This document shows positions 1 to 6,192 of a DNA stretch of 6,192 nucleotides, piece by piece. The stretch covers positions 1-6,192 of the forward strand of contig JAFKKQ010000182.1 of the NCBI GenBank assembly GCA_017304505.1, read 5' to 3'. The position numbers and the translations under genes are program-made. The notes below the pieces were generated by a model, which saw nothing but the letters and a program-made list of their open reading frames with translations, was not told the DNA's origin and ran no database searches. Position 1 is the stretch's first letter. Each line of letters opens with the position of its first letter. Source of the stretch: Hyphomicrobiales bacterium. Lineage in GTDB: Bacteria > Pseudomonadota > Alphaproteobacteria > Rhizobiales > Xanthobacteraceae.

Positions 1-1
1 C

Positions 2-205
2 GTTCTCGGCGCGGCATTGCGGGTGGCTTACATGGTGTCGGCCTCGCAGCCCGGCGTGTTGCCGCGTACGCCGCTCAGGGTCGAGCGCTATCGCTTGGTG
101 TTGCGGCTTCAGGGCAATTGCGCGGCGCTGGCTGGAGAGCGCGTATCGTCGCGGCTGAAGCATCTGGCCCGCCTGGTTGGCCGCGAGCCGGTGGTCATGG
201 CGTAG
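2..205 (+). CDS. ppx: Exopolyphosphatase (Ppx/GppA family), C-terminal end, partial
   Basis: The frame is open from the left edge of the window and stops at TAG 203-205, giving the last 67 residues of a protein that starts upstream. The segment reads LGAALRVAYMVSA, then GVLPRT, then a short basic strand-like stretch, then GERVSSRLKHLARLVGREP. This matches my memory of the C-terminal helical (HD-like) domain of alphaproteobacterial exopolyphosphatases, which hydrolyse terminal phosphates from polyphosphate chains in the cytoplasm. The N-terminal actin-like ATPase-fold domain that would carry the active site lies outside the window, so the call rests on C-terminal similarity and on the neighbouring rnd gene. 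A GppA-type (p)ppGpp phosphatase of the same family cannot be excluded. The gene converges on rnd with 25 bp between the stop codons. No clear terminator is visible in that gap. Confidence 0.72.
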   Translation, partial: VLGAALRVAYMVSASQPGVLPRTPLRVERYRLVLRLQGNCAALAGERVSSRLKHLARLVGREPVVMA

Positions 206-230
206 AGCTTCTTGAAGGATCAATTCGGGG

Positions 231-1382
231 TCAGCAGCGGTCGACCGTGACCACGCGATGACGCTCGATGGCGAGCGCCAGACGGCCGTGCTTGAGGTCG
301 AGCGCCTTTTCGCCGAACAATTCGCGCCGCCAGCCCTTCAGGGCTGGGACGTCGGCATGATCGTCGGCCGCGATGCGGTCAAGATCGTCGACGGTGGCGA
401 TCACCTTGGCGGCGACGCCGTGATGCTCCGACGTCATGCGCAGCAGCACCTTGAGCAGTTCGACGGTCGCCGCTGCGCCGTTCGGCGACGCTCGTGGCCG
501 CTCGATGGGCGGCAGCGTCCGGGGGTCGCGCGCAAGCCCGCGCTTGACCGCCTCCAGGATGCCTTCGCCCCATTTTGACCGCTCGAAGCCCCTCGGCAGC
601 GAGCGGAGCGTGGCCAGACGCTCCGGCGTGGTCGGTGCCTGCACCGCGATGTCGCCGATGGCGTCATCCTTGAGCACGCGCGAGCGCGGCACGTCGCGTG
701 TCTGCGCCTCGCGCTCGCGCCATGCCGCGACCTCGATGAGGATGGCTAGGTCCTTGGGCTTGCGGACGCGGGTTTTGAGCCTCGTCCAGGCCCGCTCCGG
801 CTCGGCCCGGTAAGTGTCGGGCGAGGTCAGGACCTCCATCTCGTCGTCCATCCAGTCGGTGCGTCCGCGGCGGCCGAGATCGGCCACCAGCGCCGTATAG
901 ACATCACGCAAGTGGGTGACGTCCGACAGCGCATAAGAGATTTGCGCCGGCGACAGCGGCCGGCGGCTCCAATCGGTGAAGCGGTGCGACTTGTCGAGCG
1001 TGTCGCCAGTGACGCGCTGCACGAGCTGGTCGTAGGAGATGGAATCGCCGTGCCCCAGCACCATCGCCGCCACCTGGGTGTCGAAGATCTGGCGGGGAAC
1101 GATGCCGGCACGATGCCAGACGATCTCGATGTCCTGACGAGCCGCGTGGAACACCTTGAGCACACGTTCGTCCGCCATCAGTTGGAAGAACGGCTTGAGG
1201 TCGATTCCGGGGGCGAGCGCGTCCACCGCAACGGCTTCCTCCGCGCTGGCGATCTGCGCCACGCACAGCAGGGGATAGTAGGTGGTTTCGCGCAAAAATT
1301 CCGTATCGACGGTGACGAAAGGGTGGCGCGCCAGCCGCGCGCAGGTGGCGGCCAAGTCGTCCGTCGTGGTGATCAGTTCCAT
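231..1382 (-). CDS. rnd: Ribonuclease D (DEDDy 3'-5' exoribonuclease with HRDC domain)
   Basis: This is a complete 383-residue cytoplasmic exoribonuclease that in characterised bacteria trims the 3' ends of tRNA precursors and other small RNAs. The N-terminal DEDD exonuclease domain spans about residues 1-170. Exo I is VDTEF with D26 and E28. Exo II is HAARQDIE with D84. Exo III is YALSD with Y150 and D154, so the enzyme is of the DEDDy subclass with all four metal-binding acids present. The family stretch around DWSRRPLS (138-144) is also there. An HRDC-type helical domain follows at about 207-285, beginning [16 protein letters not shown], and a second less conserved helical region lies at about 305-375. 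The length is usual for the family. The start ATG directly precedes ELITTTDDL, the expected N-terminus, although no good Shine-Dalgarno sequence precedes it. The gene lies 153 bp downstream of the solute-binding protein gene on the same strand and may have its own promoter there. Confidence 0.96.
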   Translation of the reverse strand: MELITTTDDLAATCARLARHPFVTVDTEFLRETTYYPLLCVAQIASAEEAVAVDALAPGIDLKPFFQLMADERVLKVFHAARQDIEIVWHRAGIVPRQIFDTQVAAMVLGHGDSISYDQLVQRVTGDTLDKSHRFTDWSRRPLSPAQISYALSDVTHLRDVYTALVADLGRRGRTDWMDDEMEVLTSPDTYRAEPERAWTRLKTRVRKPKDLAILIEVAAWREREAQTRDVPRSRVLKDDAIGDIAVQAPTTPERLATLRSLPRGFERSKWGEGILEAVKRGLARDPRTLPPIERPRASPNGAAATVELLKVLLRMTSEHHGVAAKVIATVDDLDRIAADDHADVPALKGWRRELFGEKALDLKHGRLALAIERHRVVTVDRC

Positions 1383-1400
1383 ACCGGGCTTTACATAGCG

Positions 1401-1428
1401 GAGTTAAAACGCCGTCGCCAAGAGTCAA
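1401..1428 (-). promoter_or_regulatory. Candidate promoter for rnd
   Basis: On the minus strand a TTGACT (1428-1423) is followed after 16 bases by TAACTC (1406-1401), or after 15 by TTAACT. It lies about 20-45 bases upstream of the rnd start. The -35 box is good and the -10 box is poor, so this is a tentative call. The rest of the 153-bp gap (1383-1535) holds no gene. It contains one short stem, ACCGG-CATC-CCGGT near 1498-1511, without a T tract, so it is not a convincing terminator for the upstream gene. Confidence 0.3.
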
Positions 1429-1535
1429 TGTTGAAGTCGACGCGGGCTGCGTGAGGCCACCTGGGACGCAATGCGGGCGATCTCAGGGCATTGGCCCACC
1501 GGCATCCCGGTACGGCTGGATCGGGAAGGGGTGTT

Positions 1536-2375
1536 TCACCGCTCCGGCAGGGCGTTCATCACGATCATGGCCCGCAGCAGATCGTCGAGCGGGGTTTTGC
1601 CGAAGGTCTTTTCCATGATAGCGGCGATCCGGCCGGTGCGATACAGGTGGGCTAGCGTCCGGTCGACCAGAAGCCGGAAGGCGCTGTCGTTGCGCGGCAG
1701 AGCCAGGGCGTAGGTCTCGTAGCTGAAATAGGGCCGGCTGATCTCGAAGCCTGGCCGGCCGCCCTCCTGCAAAATCGCGGCGATGATGCCCCGATCGGCG
1801 AAATAGGCGTCGATCTTGTCGCTCCAGAGAAGATCCAGCCCCGCGCGGTGGTCCCGGACTGGCTCAACTGTCGCCTTAAGGTTCAACTCGCGGAGCGATG
1901 TACGCAGCGTCTGTTCGGAGGTGGTGCCGTCCAGCACTCCGACTCGTTTACCGGCGAGATCCTCGAAGCGACGGACCGGCTTGCTCTGGCGCGAGATAAC
2001 GCTGGCACCGTCGACGAATGTCGGCAGGGAAAAATCGACGATTTCCCGGCGCTGTATCGTCACCGAGGTCGGGTCGCACAGGATGTCGATGCGGCCGTCG
2101 CGGATGGCTTCGAAGCGCCGGTCGGCGGGCACCAGCACGTATTCGGTGCGGATATGCGGCCCGACAGCCGCAGCGACTTCGCGGCACAGATCGACGATGT
2201 AGCCGGCCGGTTGGCTCTTTTCGTTGCGATAGGAATAGGGCTTGGCATCGGCCCGATAGCCGATGCGAAACACGCCGGTGTCGCGGATACGATCCAACGT
2301 TGCCGCTGGGGCGGCCTGCGATGCCAGCAATGACGCAATGGTCAGGAGAGCGGCAAGGGCGAGCAATCGTCGCAT
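1536..2375 (-). CDS. Periplasmic amino-acid-type ABC transporter substrate-binding protein (SBP_bac_3 family)
   Basis: This is a complete 279-residue extracellular solute-binding protein of family 3. Residues 1-25 form a Sec signal peptide: MRR, a hydrophobic core (LLALAALLTIASLLA), then a signal peptidase I site near A22-P-A24/A25. The mature part has the two-lobe pattern of polar amino-acid binders: LDRIRDTGVFRIGYR (27-41), PAGYIVDLC (56-64), GRIDILCDPTSVT (94-106), R109/R110 in the place of the arginine that usually holds the ligand carboxylate, VDFSLP (113-118), AGKRVGVLDGTTSE (141-154), and YFADRG (191-196) in the second lobe. In this family such proteins bind amino acids, opines or similar small solutes and deliver them to an inner-membrane permease. 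The ligand cannot be read from sequence. No permease or ATPase gene adjoins it, so it is an orphan in this window. C64 and C100 could form a disulfide in the periplasm, which is a guess. A GGGG run seven bases before the ATG may serve as ribosome binding site. Confidence 0.9.
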   Translation of the reverse strand: MRRLLALAALLTIASLLASQAAPAATLDRIRDTGVFRIGYRADAKPYSYRNEKSQPAGYIVDLCREVAAAVGPHIRTEYVLVPADRRFEAIRDGRIDILCDPTSVTIQRREIVDFSLPTFVDGASVISRQSKPVRRFEDLAGKRVGVLDGTTSEQTLRTSLRELNLKATVEPVRDHRAGLDLLWSDKIDAYFADRGIIAAILQEGGRPGFEISRPYFSYETYALALPRNDSAFRLLVDRTLAHLYRTGRIAAIMEKTFGKTPLDDLLRAMIVMNALPER

Positions 2376-2576
2376 CAGAACCCCAATCGGCTTGTTTGGT
2401 GAGGCAGTTTGAAATCAATTGGGCAGGGCCGCAATGGTCCGGGTCCGGCCACCTGCGACGCGCACCCACCGGCGCCCCTCCCTCTGGCGTGGCTGTCTTG
2501 ACAAAAAGCAGCCCGCATGTGCTTGGTCCGCGATCTCCCATAGGCATTTCACGCGATTCTGGCTCGGGTTTTCAGC
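2376..2576. other. Divergent intergenic region between the binding protein gene and aspS
   Basis: This 201-bp stretch separates two divergently transcribed genes, so it should hold both promoters. The aspS side has a perfect -35 box, listed separately. On the other side no consensus promoter is evident. A small dyad TTGA-AA-TCAA (2409-2418) lies about 33 bases upstream of the binding protein start, and a tandem GGTCCG pair occurs at 2436-2447. Either could be chance. I see no small gene, RNA gene or riboswitch-like structure here. Confidence 0.5.
2498..2526 (+). promoter_or_regulatory. Candidate sigma-70-type promoter for aspS
   Basis: TTGACA at 2498-2503 is a perfect -35 box and is preceded by C, giving the alphaproteobacterial CTTGAC form. 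At 17-bp spacing the -10 position is GCTTGG (2521-2526), which is a poor match, as is often seen in this class. Transcription would start near 2532 and leave a leader of about 45 bases before the aspS ATG. Confidence 0.45.
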
Positions 2577-4379
2577 ATGCACCGCTACCGTTCCCACACC
2601 TGCGGCGCTCTCCGCGAGAGCGACATTGGCACGGAGGTCCGGCTTTCCGGCTGGTGCCACCGCATCCGCGACCACGGTGGCGTGCTGTTCATCGACCTGC
2701 GCGATCACTACGGGCTCACCCAGGTGGTGGCCGATCCCGATAGTCCCGCATTCAAGGTTGCCGAAACGTTGCGCGCCGAATGGGTGGTGCGGATCGACGG
2801 CAAGGTTCGGGCGCGCCCGGAGGGCACCGACAACGCCGACCTGCCGACCGGGCAGGTCGAGATCTACATCAAGGAAATCGAGGTTCTGGGACCGGCCGGC
2901 GAGCTGCCGATGCCGGTGTTTGGTGACCAGGAATATCCAGAAGAAACAAGACTTAAGTATCGTTTTCTCGACCTGCGTCGCGACAAGCTCCACCAGAATA
3001 TCATGGTCCGCGGCAGGGTCATCGATTCCATCCGGCGGCGAATGAAAGAGCAGGGCTTCTTCGAATTCCAGACACCGATCCTGACGGCTTCCTCGCCGGA
3101 GGGCGCGCGTGACTATCTTGTGCCGTCGCGCATCCATCCCGGCAAGTTCTATGCGCTGCCGCAGGCACCTCAGCAGTTCAAACAGCTCATCATGGTGTCG
3201 GGCTTCGATCGCTATTTCCAGATCGCGCCCTGCTTTCGCGACGAGGACGCCCGTGCGGATCGCTCGCCCGGCGAGTTCTATCAGCTCGATCTGGAGATGA
3301 GTTTCGTCACGCAGCAGGACGTGTTCGACGCGGTCGAACCGGTGATGCGTGGCGTGTTCGAGGAGTTCGCGAACGGCAAGCCGGTGACGCCGAAGTTCCC
3401 GCTCATCCCTTACGCCGAGGCGCTGCGGAAGTACGGCACCGACAAGCCGGACCTGCGCAACCCGGTCGGGATGCAGAACGTCAGCGAGGCATTCCGCAGC
3501 TCGGGCTTCAAGATTTTCGCCAACATGCTCGCCGCCGATCCCAAGGCCGAGGTCTGGGCGATTCCGGCGCCGACCGGCGGCAATCGCGCGTTCTGCGACC
3601 GCATAAACGCCTGGGCGCAGCACGAGGGCCAGCCGGGGCTCGGCTATATCTTCTGGCGTGAGGGTGAGGAGGGCGGCGCGGGGCCGCTTGCCAAGAACAT
3701 CGGCCCCGAGCGCACCAAGCAGATCGCCGACCAACTCGGGCTTGGCGTCGGCGATGCCGTGTTCTTCATCGCCGGCAAGCCGCAGCAGTTCGTGAAGTTT
3801 GCGGGACCCGCGCGCACCAAGGTCGGTGAGGAACTGGGTCTGGTGAAAAAGGACCGCTTCGACTTCTGCTGGATCGTTGATTTTCCGATGTTCGAATGGA
3901 ACGAGGAGGAGAAGAAAATCGACTTCTCCCACAATCCGTTCTCGATGCCGAACATGGAGGTGGACGAGTTCTTGAAGCTCGATCCGGCCGCGGATCAGGA
4001 CAAGCTGCTCTCCATCAACGCCATTCAGTATGACATCGTCTGCAACGGCGTGGAGCTGTCATCCGGCGCGATCCGGAACCATCGTCCGGACGTAATGAAG
4101 AAGGCCTTCGCCATCGCCGGTTACGGCGAGGATGTGCTTGAGGCGAAATTCGGCGGCATGTTGCGCGCTTTGTCACTTGGCGCGCCGCCGCACGGCGGCA
4201 TCGCGCCCGGCATCGATCGTATCGTCATGCTGCTTTGCGGCGAAGAGAACCTGCGCGAGGTGGTGCTGTTCCCGATGAATCAGCGCGCGGAAGATTTGCT
4301 GATGGGCGCGCCGTCAGAGGTGACAGCCAAGCAGTTGCGCGAACTGCATATCAGACTCAACTTGCCGGACAAGAAATAG
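2577..4379 (+). CDS. aspS: Aspartyl-tRNA synthetase, bacterial type, predicted non-discriminating
   Basis: This is a complete 600-residue class IIb aminoacyl-tRNA synthetase that attaches aspartate to tRNA. The N-terminal OB-fold anticodon-binding domain is about 1-105. The catalytic core carries motif 1 around [10 protein letters not shown] (161-170) with the substrate stretch [10 protein letters not shown], the QAPQQFKQ loop (196-203), motif 2 [21 protein letters not shown] (220-240) and motif 3 [14 protein letters not shown] with R548. The bacterial GAD insertion lies at about 290-415. ATG 2577 is the only sensible start: an in-frame TAG lies at 2541-2543 and the protein begins [10 protein letters not shown] as expected. 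The Shine-Dalgarno sequence is weak. H33 in RDHGG and G83 in RPEG are the residues linked in Pseudomonas aeruginosa AspRS to charging of both tRNA-Asp and tRNA-Asn. If so, GatCAB must convert Asp-tRNA-Asn to Asn-tRNA-Asn. The DinB gene follows by 44 bp and is probably co-transcribed. Confidence 0.98.
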   Translation: MHRYRSHTCGALRESDIGTEVRLSGWCHRIRDHGGVLFIDLRDHYGLTQVVADPDSPAFKVAETLRAEWVVRIDGKVRARPEGTDNADLPTGQVEIYIKEIEVLGPAGELPMPVFGDQEYPEETRLKYRFLDLRRDKLHQNIMVRGRVIDSIRRRMKEQGFFEFQTPILTASSPEGARDYLVPSRIHPGKFYALPQAPQQFKQLIMVSGFDRYFQIAPCFRDEDARADRSPGEFYQLDLEMSFVTQQDVFDAVEPVMRGVFEEFANGKPVTPKFPLIPYAEALRKYGTDKPDLRNPVGMQNVSEAFRSSGFKIFANMLAADPKAEVWAIPAPTGGNRAFCDRINAWAQHEGQPGLGYIFWREGEEGGAGPLAKNIGPERTKQIADQLGLGVGDAVFFIAGKPQQFVKFAGPARTKVGEELGLVKKDRFDFCWIVDFPMFEWNEEEKKIDFSHNPFSMPNMEVDEFLKLDPAADQDKLLSINAIQYDIVCNGVELSSGAIRNHRPDVMKKAFAIAGYGEDVLEAKFGGMLRALSLGAPPHGGIAPGIDRIVMLLCGEENLREVVLFPMNQRAEDLLMGAPSEVTAKQLRELHIRLNLPDKK

Positions 4380-4412
4380 GCTGGCGCCGCTGATATTCTT
4401 GGCTGTTCGCAC

Positions 4413-4418
4413 GGAGAG
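4413..4418 (+). promoter_or_regulatory. Ribosome binding site of the DinB-family gene
   Basis: GGAGAG lies seven bases (from the end of GGAG) before ATG 4424. It is a strong Shine-Dalgarno sequence and fixes that start. It also supports this short gene as real and translated independently of aspS. Confidence 0.7.
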
Positions 4419-4423
4419 CCGGA

Positions 4424-4945
4424 ATGCCTGCCGATTGCCTGGTCAATGTTGCCTATGTTCGCACGATGGCGGCATACAACGCCGAGATGAATCGCCGTCT
4501 TTACGCGGCGTCGGAGCGCATCCCCGACGCCAAGCGTCGCGAACCACGTGGCGCGTTCTGGGGCTCGCTCCACGGCACGCTCTGCCATCTGCTGTGGGGC
4601 GACCGCATGTGGATGTCGCGCTTTGACAACTGGCCGAGGCCGGACGTGGCGCAGAAGGACAGCGCGACGCTGGTTGCCGACTTCAACGAGCTGCGCCGGC
4701 AGCGGGTCGAGGCCGACGACAGGATTTCAACTTGGGCCGGGCAGGTGACCGACGACTGGCTGTCGGCCGACCAGGTTTGGTTCAGCGGTTCGGCGCAGAT
4801 GGAGCTTTGCAAGCCGCGGAGCTTCCTGGTGGCGCATTTTTTCAACCACCAGACCCATCACCGCGGCCAGGCGCACGCCCTCATCACGGCCAGCGGCGAG
4901 CCGACCGGCGATACCGATTTGTTTCTCGTCGTGGCACCTGCATGA
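4424..4945 (+). CDS. DinB-family putative metal-dependent protein
   Basis: This 173-residue cytoplasmic protein belongs to the DinB/YfiT-like four-helix bundle superfamily. Visible family marks are the helix 1 segment with AAYNAEMNRRLYAAS (16-30), the block FWGSLHGTLCHLLWGDRMW (45-63), and the late helix FFNHQTHHRGQAHALI (139-154). The likely metal ligands are H55 in helix 2 and the H142-x3-H146 pair. The short helix linker and the C-terminal D-L-F strand are also typical. Members bind a divalent metal, and some act as thiol transferases (bacillithiol or mycothiol dependent), but most, including this subgroup, have no known reaction. Despite the name there is no evidence of a DNA-repair role. 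It starts 44 bp after aspS with a strong ribosome binding site and no promoter or terminator is evident between them, so co-transcription is likely. Its 3' end faces the pirin gene. Confidence 0.9.
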   Translation: MPADCLVNVAYVRTMAAYNAEMNRRLYAASERIPDAKRREPRGAFWGSLHGTLCHLLWGDRMWMSRFDNWPRPDVAQKDSATLVADFNELRRQRVEADDRISTWAGQVTDDWLSADQVWFSGSAQMELCKPRSFLVAHFFNHQTHHRGQAHALITASGEPTGDTDLFLVVAPA

Positions 4946-4949
4946 CGGT

Positions 4950-4962
4950 CAGGCCACGCCTG
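4950..4962. terminator. Possible hairpin between convergent genes
   Basis: CAGGC-CAC-GCCTG forms a five-pair GC-rich stem with a three-base loop, in the 30-bp gap between the stops of the DinB-family gene and the pirin gene. No T run follows on either strand, so it is not a classical intrinsic terminator. Its place between two converging genes is the only other support. Confidence 0.2.
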
Positions 4963-4975
4963 GGCCGTCCGCAAT

Positions 4976-5865
4976 CTACCGCTGCGGCAGCGGGATGAAT
5001 TCGATCTCGTCGCCCGGCACCTTTTGAAAGTGGCCGGCGGTCCAATCCGCCTTGGCCTGCTCGATCCGATCCTTGCGGGACGAGACGAAATTCCACCAGA
5101 TGTGCCGCGGGCCGTCCATCGCGGCGCCGCCGAACACGACGAAATGCGCGTCGGTCGCAGCGCGAATGCTGATCCGGTCTCCAGGCTTGAACACGAGCAG
5201 GCGGCCCGGACGAGCAGGTAGATGCCGCGTTCTTCGTGGTCGGCGTCGAGCGGCAGCGCCGTGCCAGCCTTTAGATGGGCGTCGGCAAACAGGGTCTCCG
5301 ATGTGGTCTTGACCGGCGAGCCCTGGCCATAGGCACGTCCGACGACGACCCGGACGCTGGTGCCGTTGTTCTGCACGACCGGAAATTCCTCGACGCCGTG
5401 ATGGGCGAAGGCAGGTTCCATTTCTTCCTTGTCCGCGGGCAGGGCGACCCACATCTGCAAGCCGTGTAATTCGTCGCCTTTGGCGAGCCATGAAGCATTG
5501 GTGCGTTCGGAATGAACAATGCCACGGCCCGCCGTCATCAGGTTGACCGCTCCGGGCCGGATCGGCACCGCGGTTCCGAGACTGTCACGGTGCATGATCT
5601 CGCCGCTGAACAGATAGCTGACGGTGGCGAGCCCGATATGTGGGTGCGGACGGACATCGAAACCCTGTCCCGATTTGAAGACCGTCGGGCCGAAATGATC
5701 GAAGAACACGAACGGCCCGACCATGCGCGACTGGACCGAGGGCAGCGCGCGTCGAACGCTGAAGCCGTCACCGAGATCGGCGGTGCGCGGCACGATCACC
5801 GCCTTGAGCGCATCGCACTGGTGCTTGTCGCCGGCGGTGGGGTCGGGCCCGGGAAAGAAGCTCAT
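4976..5865 (-). pseudogene. Pirin-family bicupin protein, reading frame disrupted
   Basis: Two frames together encode a pirin. From ATG 5865, with AGGAG six bases upstream, 219 residues run to about 5209. They include the N-terminal cupin with FVFFDHFGP (52-60), RPHPHIGLATVSYLFSGE (72-89) and [10 protein letters not shown] (113-122). H74, H76, H118 and E120 are the metal-binding set known from human pirin. The frame then breaks. The C-terminal 77 residues ([11 protein letters not shown] ... [14 protein letters not shown] ... [14 protein letters not shown]) continue in another frame from about 5209 to the TAG at 4976-4978. In pirins, about 12-13 residues (EGE-x-x-x-x-G-like strand turn) separate the two parts. 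They are absent here, so this looks like a deletion of 37 or 40 bases rather than a one-base slip. Unrepaired, translation would run to 4858 with an unrelated 116-residue arginine/serine-rich tail. Pirins are metal proteins, some acting as quercetinases or regulators. The first cupin with all ligands is intact. An assembly error is possible. Confidence 0.85.
5193..5218. repeat. 9-bp direct repeat at the pirin frame break
   Basis: ACGAGCAGG occurs at 5193-5201 and again at 5210-5218, 17 bp apart. On the coding strand both copies read CCTGCTCGT. One encodes LLV just before the break and the other encodes LLV just after it in the new frame. The second LLV belongs to the expected PGRLLVF strand. 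The first lies where the missing segment should begin, which suggests misalignment during replication or assembly. Confidence 0.7.
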
Positions 5866-5871
5866 GCGATT

Positions 5872-5876
5872 CTCCT
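5872..5876 (-). promoter_or_regulatory. Ribosome binding site of the pirin gene
   Basis: AGGAG on the minus strand ends six bases before ATG 5865. It selects this start over the in-frame ATG at 5898, which would add 11 residues (MTRPLYWQENR) that partly encode the Shine-Dalgarno sequence itself. Confidence 0.8.
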
Positions 5877-5895
5877 GCCAATAAAGGGGTCGCGT

Positions 5896-5930
5896 CATGC
5901 CGCGTAGCCGCTGGCATGGCGCGCGGCCAT
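5896..5930. promoter_or_regulatory. Two overlapping inverted repeats in the pirin leader
   Basis: CATGCC-GCG-TAGC-CGC-T-GGCATG (5896-5918) can fold into a nine-pair stem with one bulged base and a four-base loop. ATGGC-GCGCG-GCCAT (5916-5930) forms a second five-pair stem that shares 5916-5918 with the first, so the two exclude each other. They lie about 20-55 bases upstream of the pirin Shine-Dalgarno sequence, in the 123-bp gap after the amidohydrolase gene. There is no T run, so they do not make an ordinary terminator. They could be an operator, a leader structure or chance in GC-rich DNA. The remainder of 5866-5988 shows no gene and no consensus promoter. Confidence 0.35.
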
Positions 5931-5988
5931 TTTGTACGGCCCTGCTGCAGCCCTATTAAATCATCGTGAGGCGCGAATGCATCCCACC

Positions 5989-6192
5989 TCACGCGCTTTT
6001 CAGGTGGGGCAGAAGCTTGCGGGCCGTTTCGCTTTCGATTGAGTGCAAGTCGGCCGCGCTGAATTTCCAGTTGGCGATCCCTTCGTTGACTTCGGCGCCG
6101 TCGCGATAAGGGTAGTCGGTGCCGTAGACCGCCTGCGACACCGGAACCATTTCGAACAGCGCGCTGAGCTGCGCCGCAACGCCGGTGTGCTT
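5989..6192 (-). CDS. Amidohydrolase_2 (ACMSD-like) family protein, C-terminal end, partial
   Basis: The minus-strand frame is open from the right edge and ends with TGA at 5991-5989, giving the last 67 residues. It reads KHTGVAAQLSALFEM, then VPVSQAVYGTDYPYRDG, then EVNEGIANWKFSAADLHSIES, and finishes with ETARKLLPHLKSA. The GTDYPY block (residues 24-29 of the fragment) is the strand-8 motif of the amidohydrolase-related TIM barrels that include aminocarboxymuconate-semialdehyde decarboxylase and 4-oxalomesaconate hydratase-like enzymes. Its aspartate binds the catalytic metal. The closing helix with a small residue followed by A-x-K-L/F-L-P matches the family's usual end (NA..LFPRL). The exact substrate cannot be told from this part. 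It is transcribed toward pirin with a 123-bp gap and may share a transcript with it. Confidence 0.75.
   Translation of the reverse strand, partial: KHTGVAAQLSALFEMVPVSQAVYGTDYPYRDGAEVNEGIANWKFSAADLHSIESETARKLLPHLKSA

Noticed and set aside
206..230. CTTCTTGAAG between the ppx and rnd stops as a shared terminator.
   Set aside because: The stem has only four pairs with a two-base loop and no T run, which is too weak to call.
912..1454. A 180-codon plus-strand frame opposite rnd.
   Set aside because: It is antisense to the conserved exonuclease domain of rnd, has no family motif, and has a typical GC-rich shadow composition.
1948..2547. A 199-codon minus-strand frame overlapping the binding protein gene and the aspS promoter region.
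   Set aside because: It is a shadow frame rich in Arg, Gly and Pro with no domain. The overlapping frame has a signal peptide and a full set of family motifs.
2415..3932. A 505-codon open frame on the minus strand, antisense to aspS and reaching into the intergenic region.
   Set aside because: Its codons lie exactly opposite the aspS codons. In that phase an antisense stop needs TTA, CTA or TCA in aspS, which are rare codons in GC-rich genomes, so a long open frame is expected by chance. It has no recognisable domain, while aspS on the other strand is certain.
5150..5240. Programmed ribosomal frameshifting as an explanation for the two pirin frames.
   Set aside because: No slippery heptamer or following pseudoknot-like structure is seen at the junction, and joining the frames directly would still leave out about a dozen residues of the second cupin.
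5512..5907. A 131-codon plus-strand frame opposite the 5' half of pirin.
   Set aside because: It is antisense to the metal-binding cupin, which is clearly coding. It has no recognisable domain.

Overview
The window looks like a GC-rich chromosomal segment of an alphaproteobacterium, most likely of the order Hyphomicrobiales (Bradyrhizobium/Rhodopseudomonas-like). This rests on protein style, on a non-discriminating type of aspartyl-tRNA synthetase, and on the gene order ppx end / rnd / aspS, which I recall from that group. No database search was possible, so the taxon is an inference.

Layout from left to right. (1) Positions 2-205, plus strand: the last 67 codons of a protein read as exopolyphosphatase (Ppx). 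(2) 231-1382, minus: ribonuclease D, complete, converging on ppx with a 25-bp gap. (3) 1536-2375, minus: a periplasmic amino-acid-type solute-binding protein with a signal peptide and no adjacent permease or ATPase gene. (4) 2376-2576: a divergent intergenic region with a perfect -35 box facing aspS. (5) 2577-4379, plus: aspS, complete, 600 residues. (6) 4424-4945, plus: a DinB-family metal-binding four-helix protein with a strong ribosome binding site, probably downstream in the aspS transcript. (7) 4976-5865, minus: a pirin-family cupin gene whose reading frame is broken near 5210, with about 12-13 residues missing. (8) 5866-5988: a leader with two overlapping hairpins. (9) 5989-6192, minus: the C-terminal end of an amidohydrolase_2 family protein that begins outside the window.

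The genes form a housekeeping core (RNA processing, tRNA charging, polyphosphate turnover) with small accessory enzymes beside it. The solute-binding protein and rnd are transcribed leftward. AspS and DinB form a rightward unit, and the amidohydrolase and pirin form a leftward unit that converges on DinB. I see no RNA gene, insertion sequence, phage gene, CRISPR array or toxin-antitoxin pair.

I did not find a new biological system. The points most worth checking are the damaged pirin gene, the residues that predict a non-discriminating AspRS, the orphan binding protein, and the overlapping hairpins in front of pirin.
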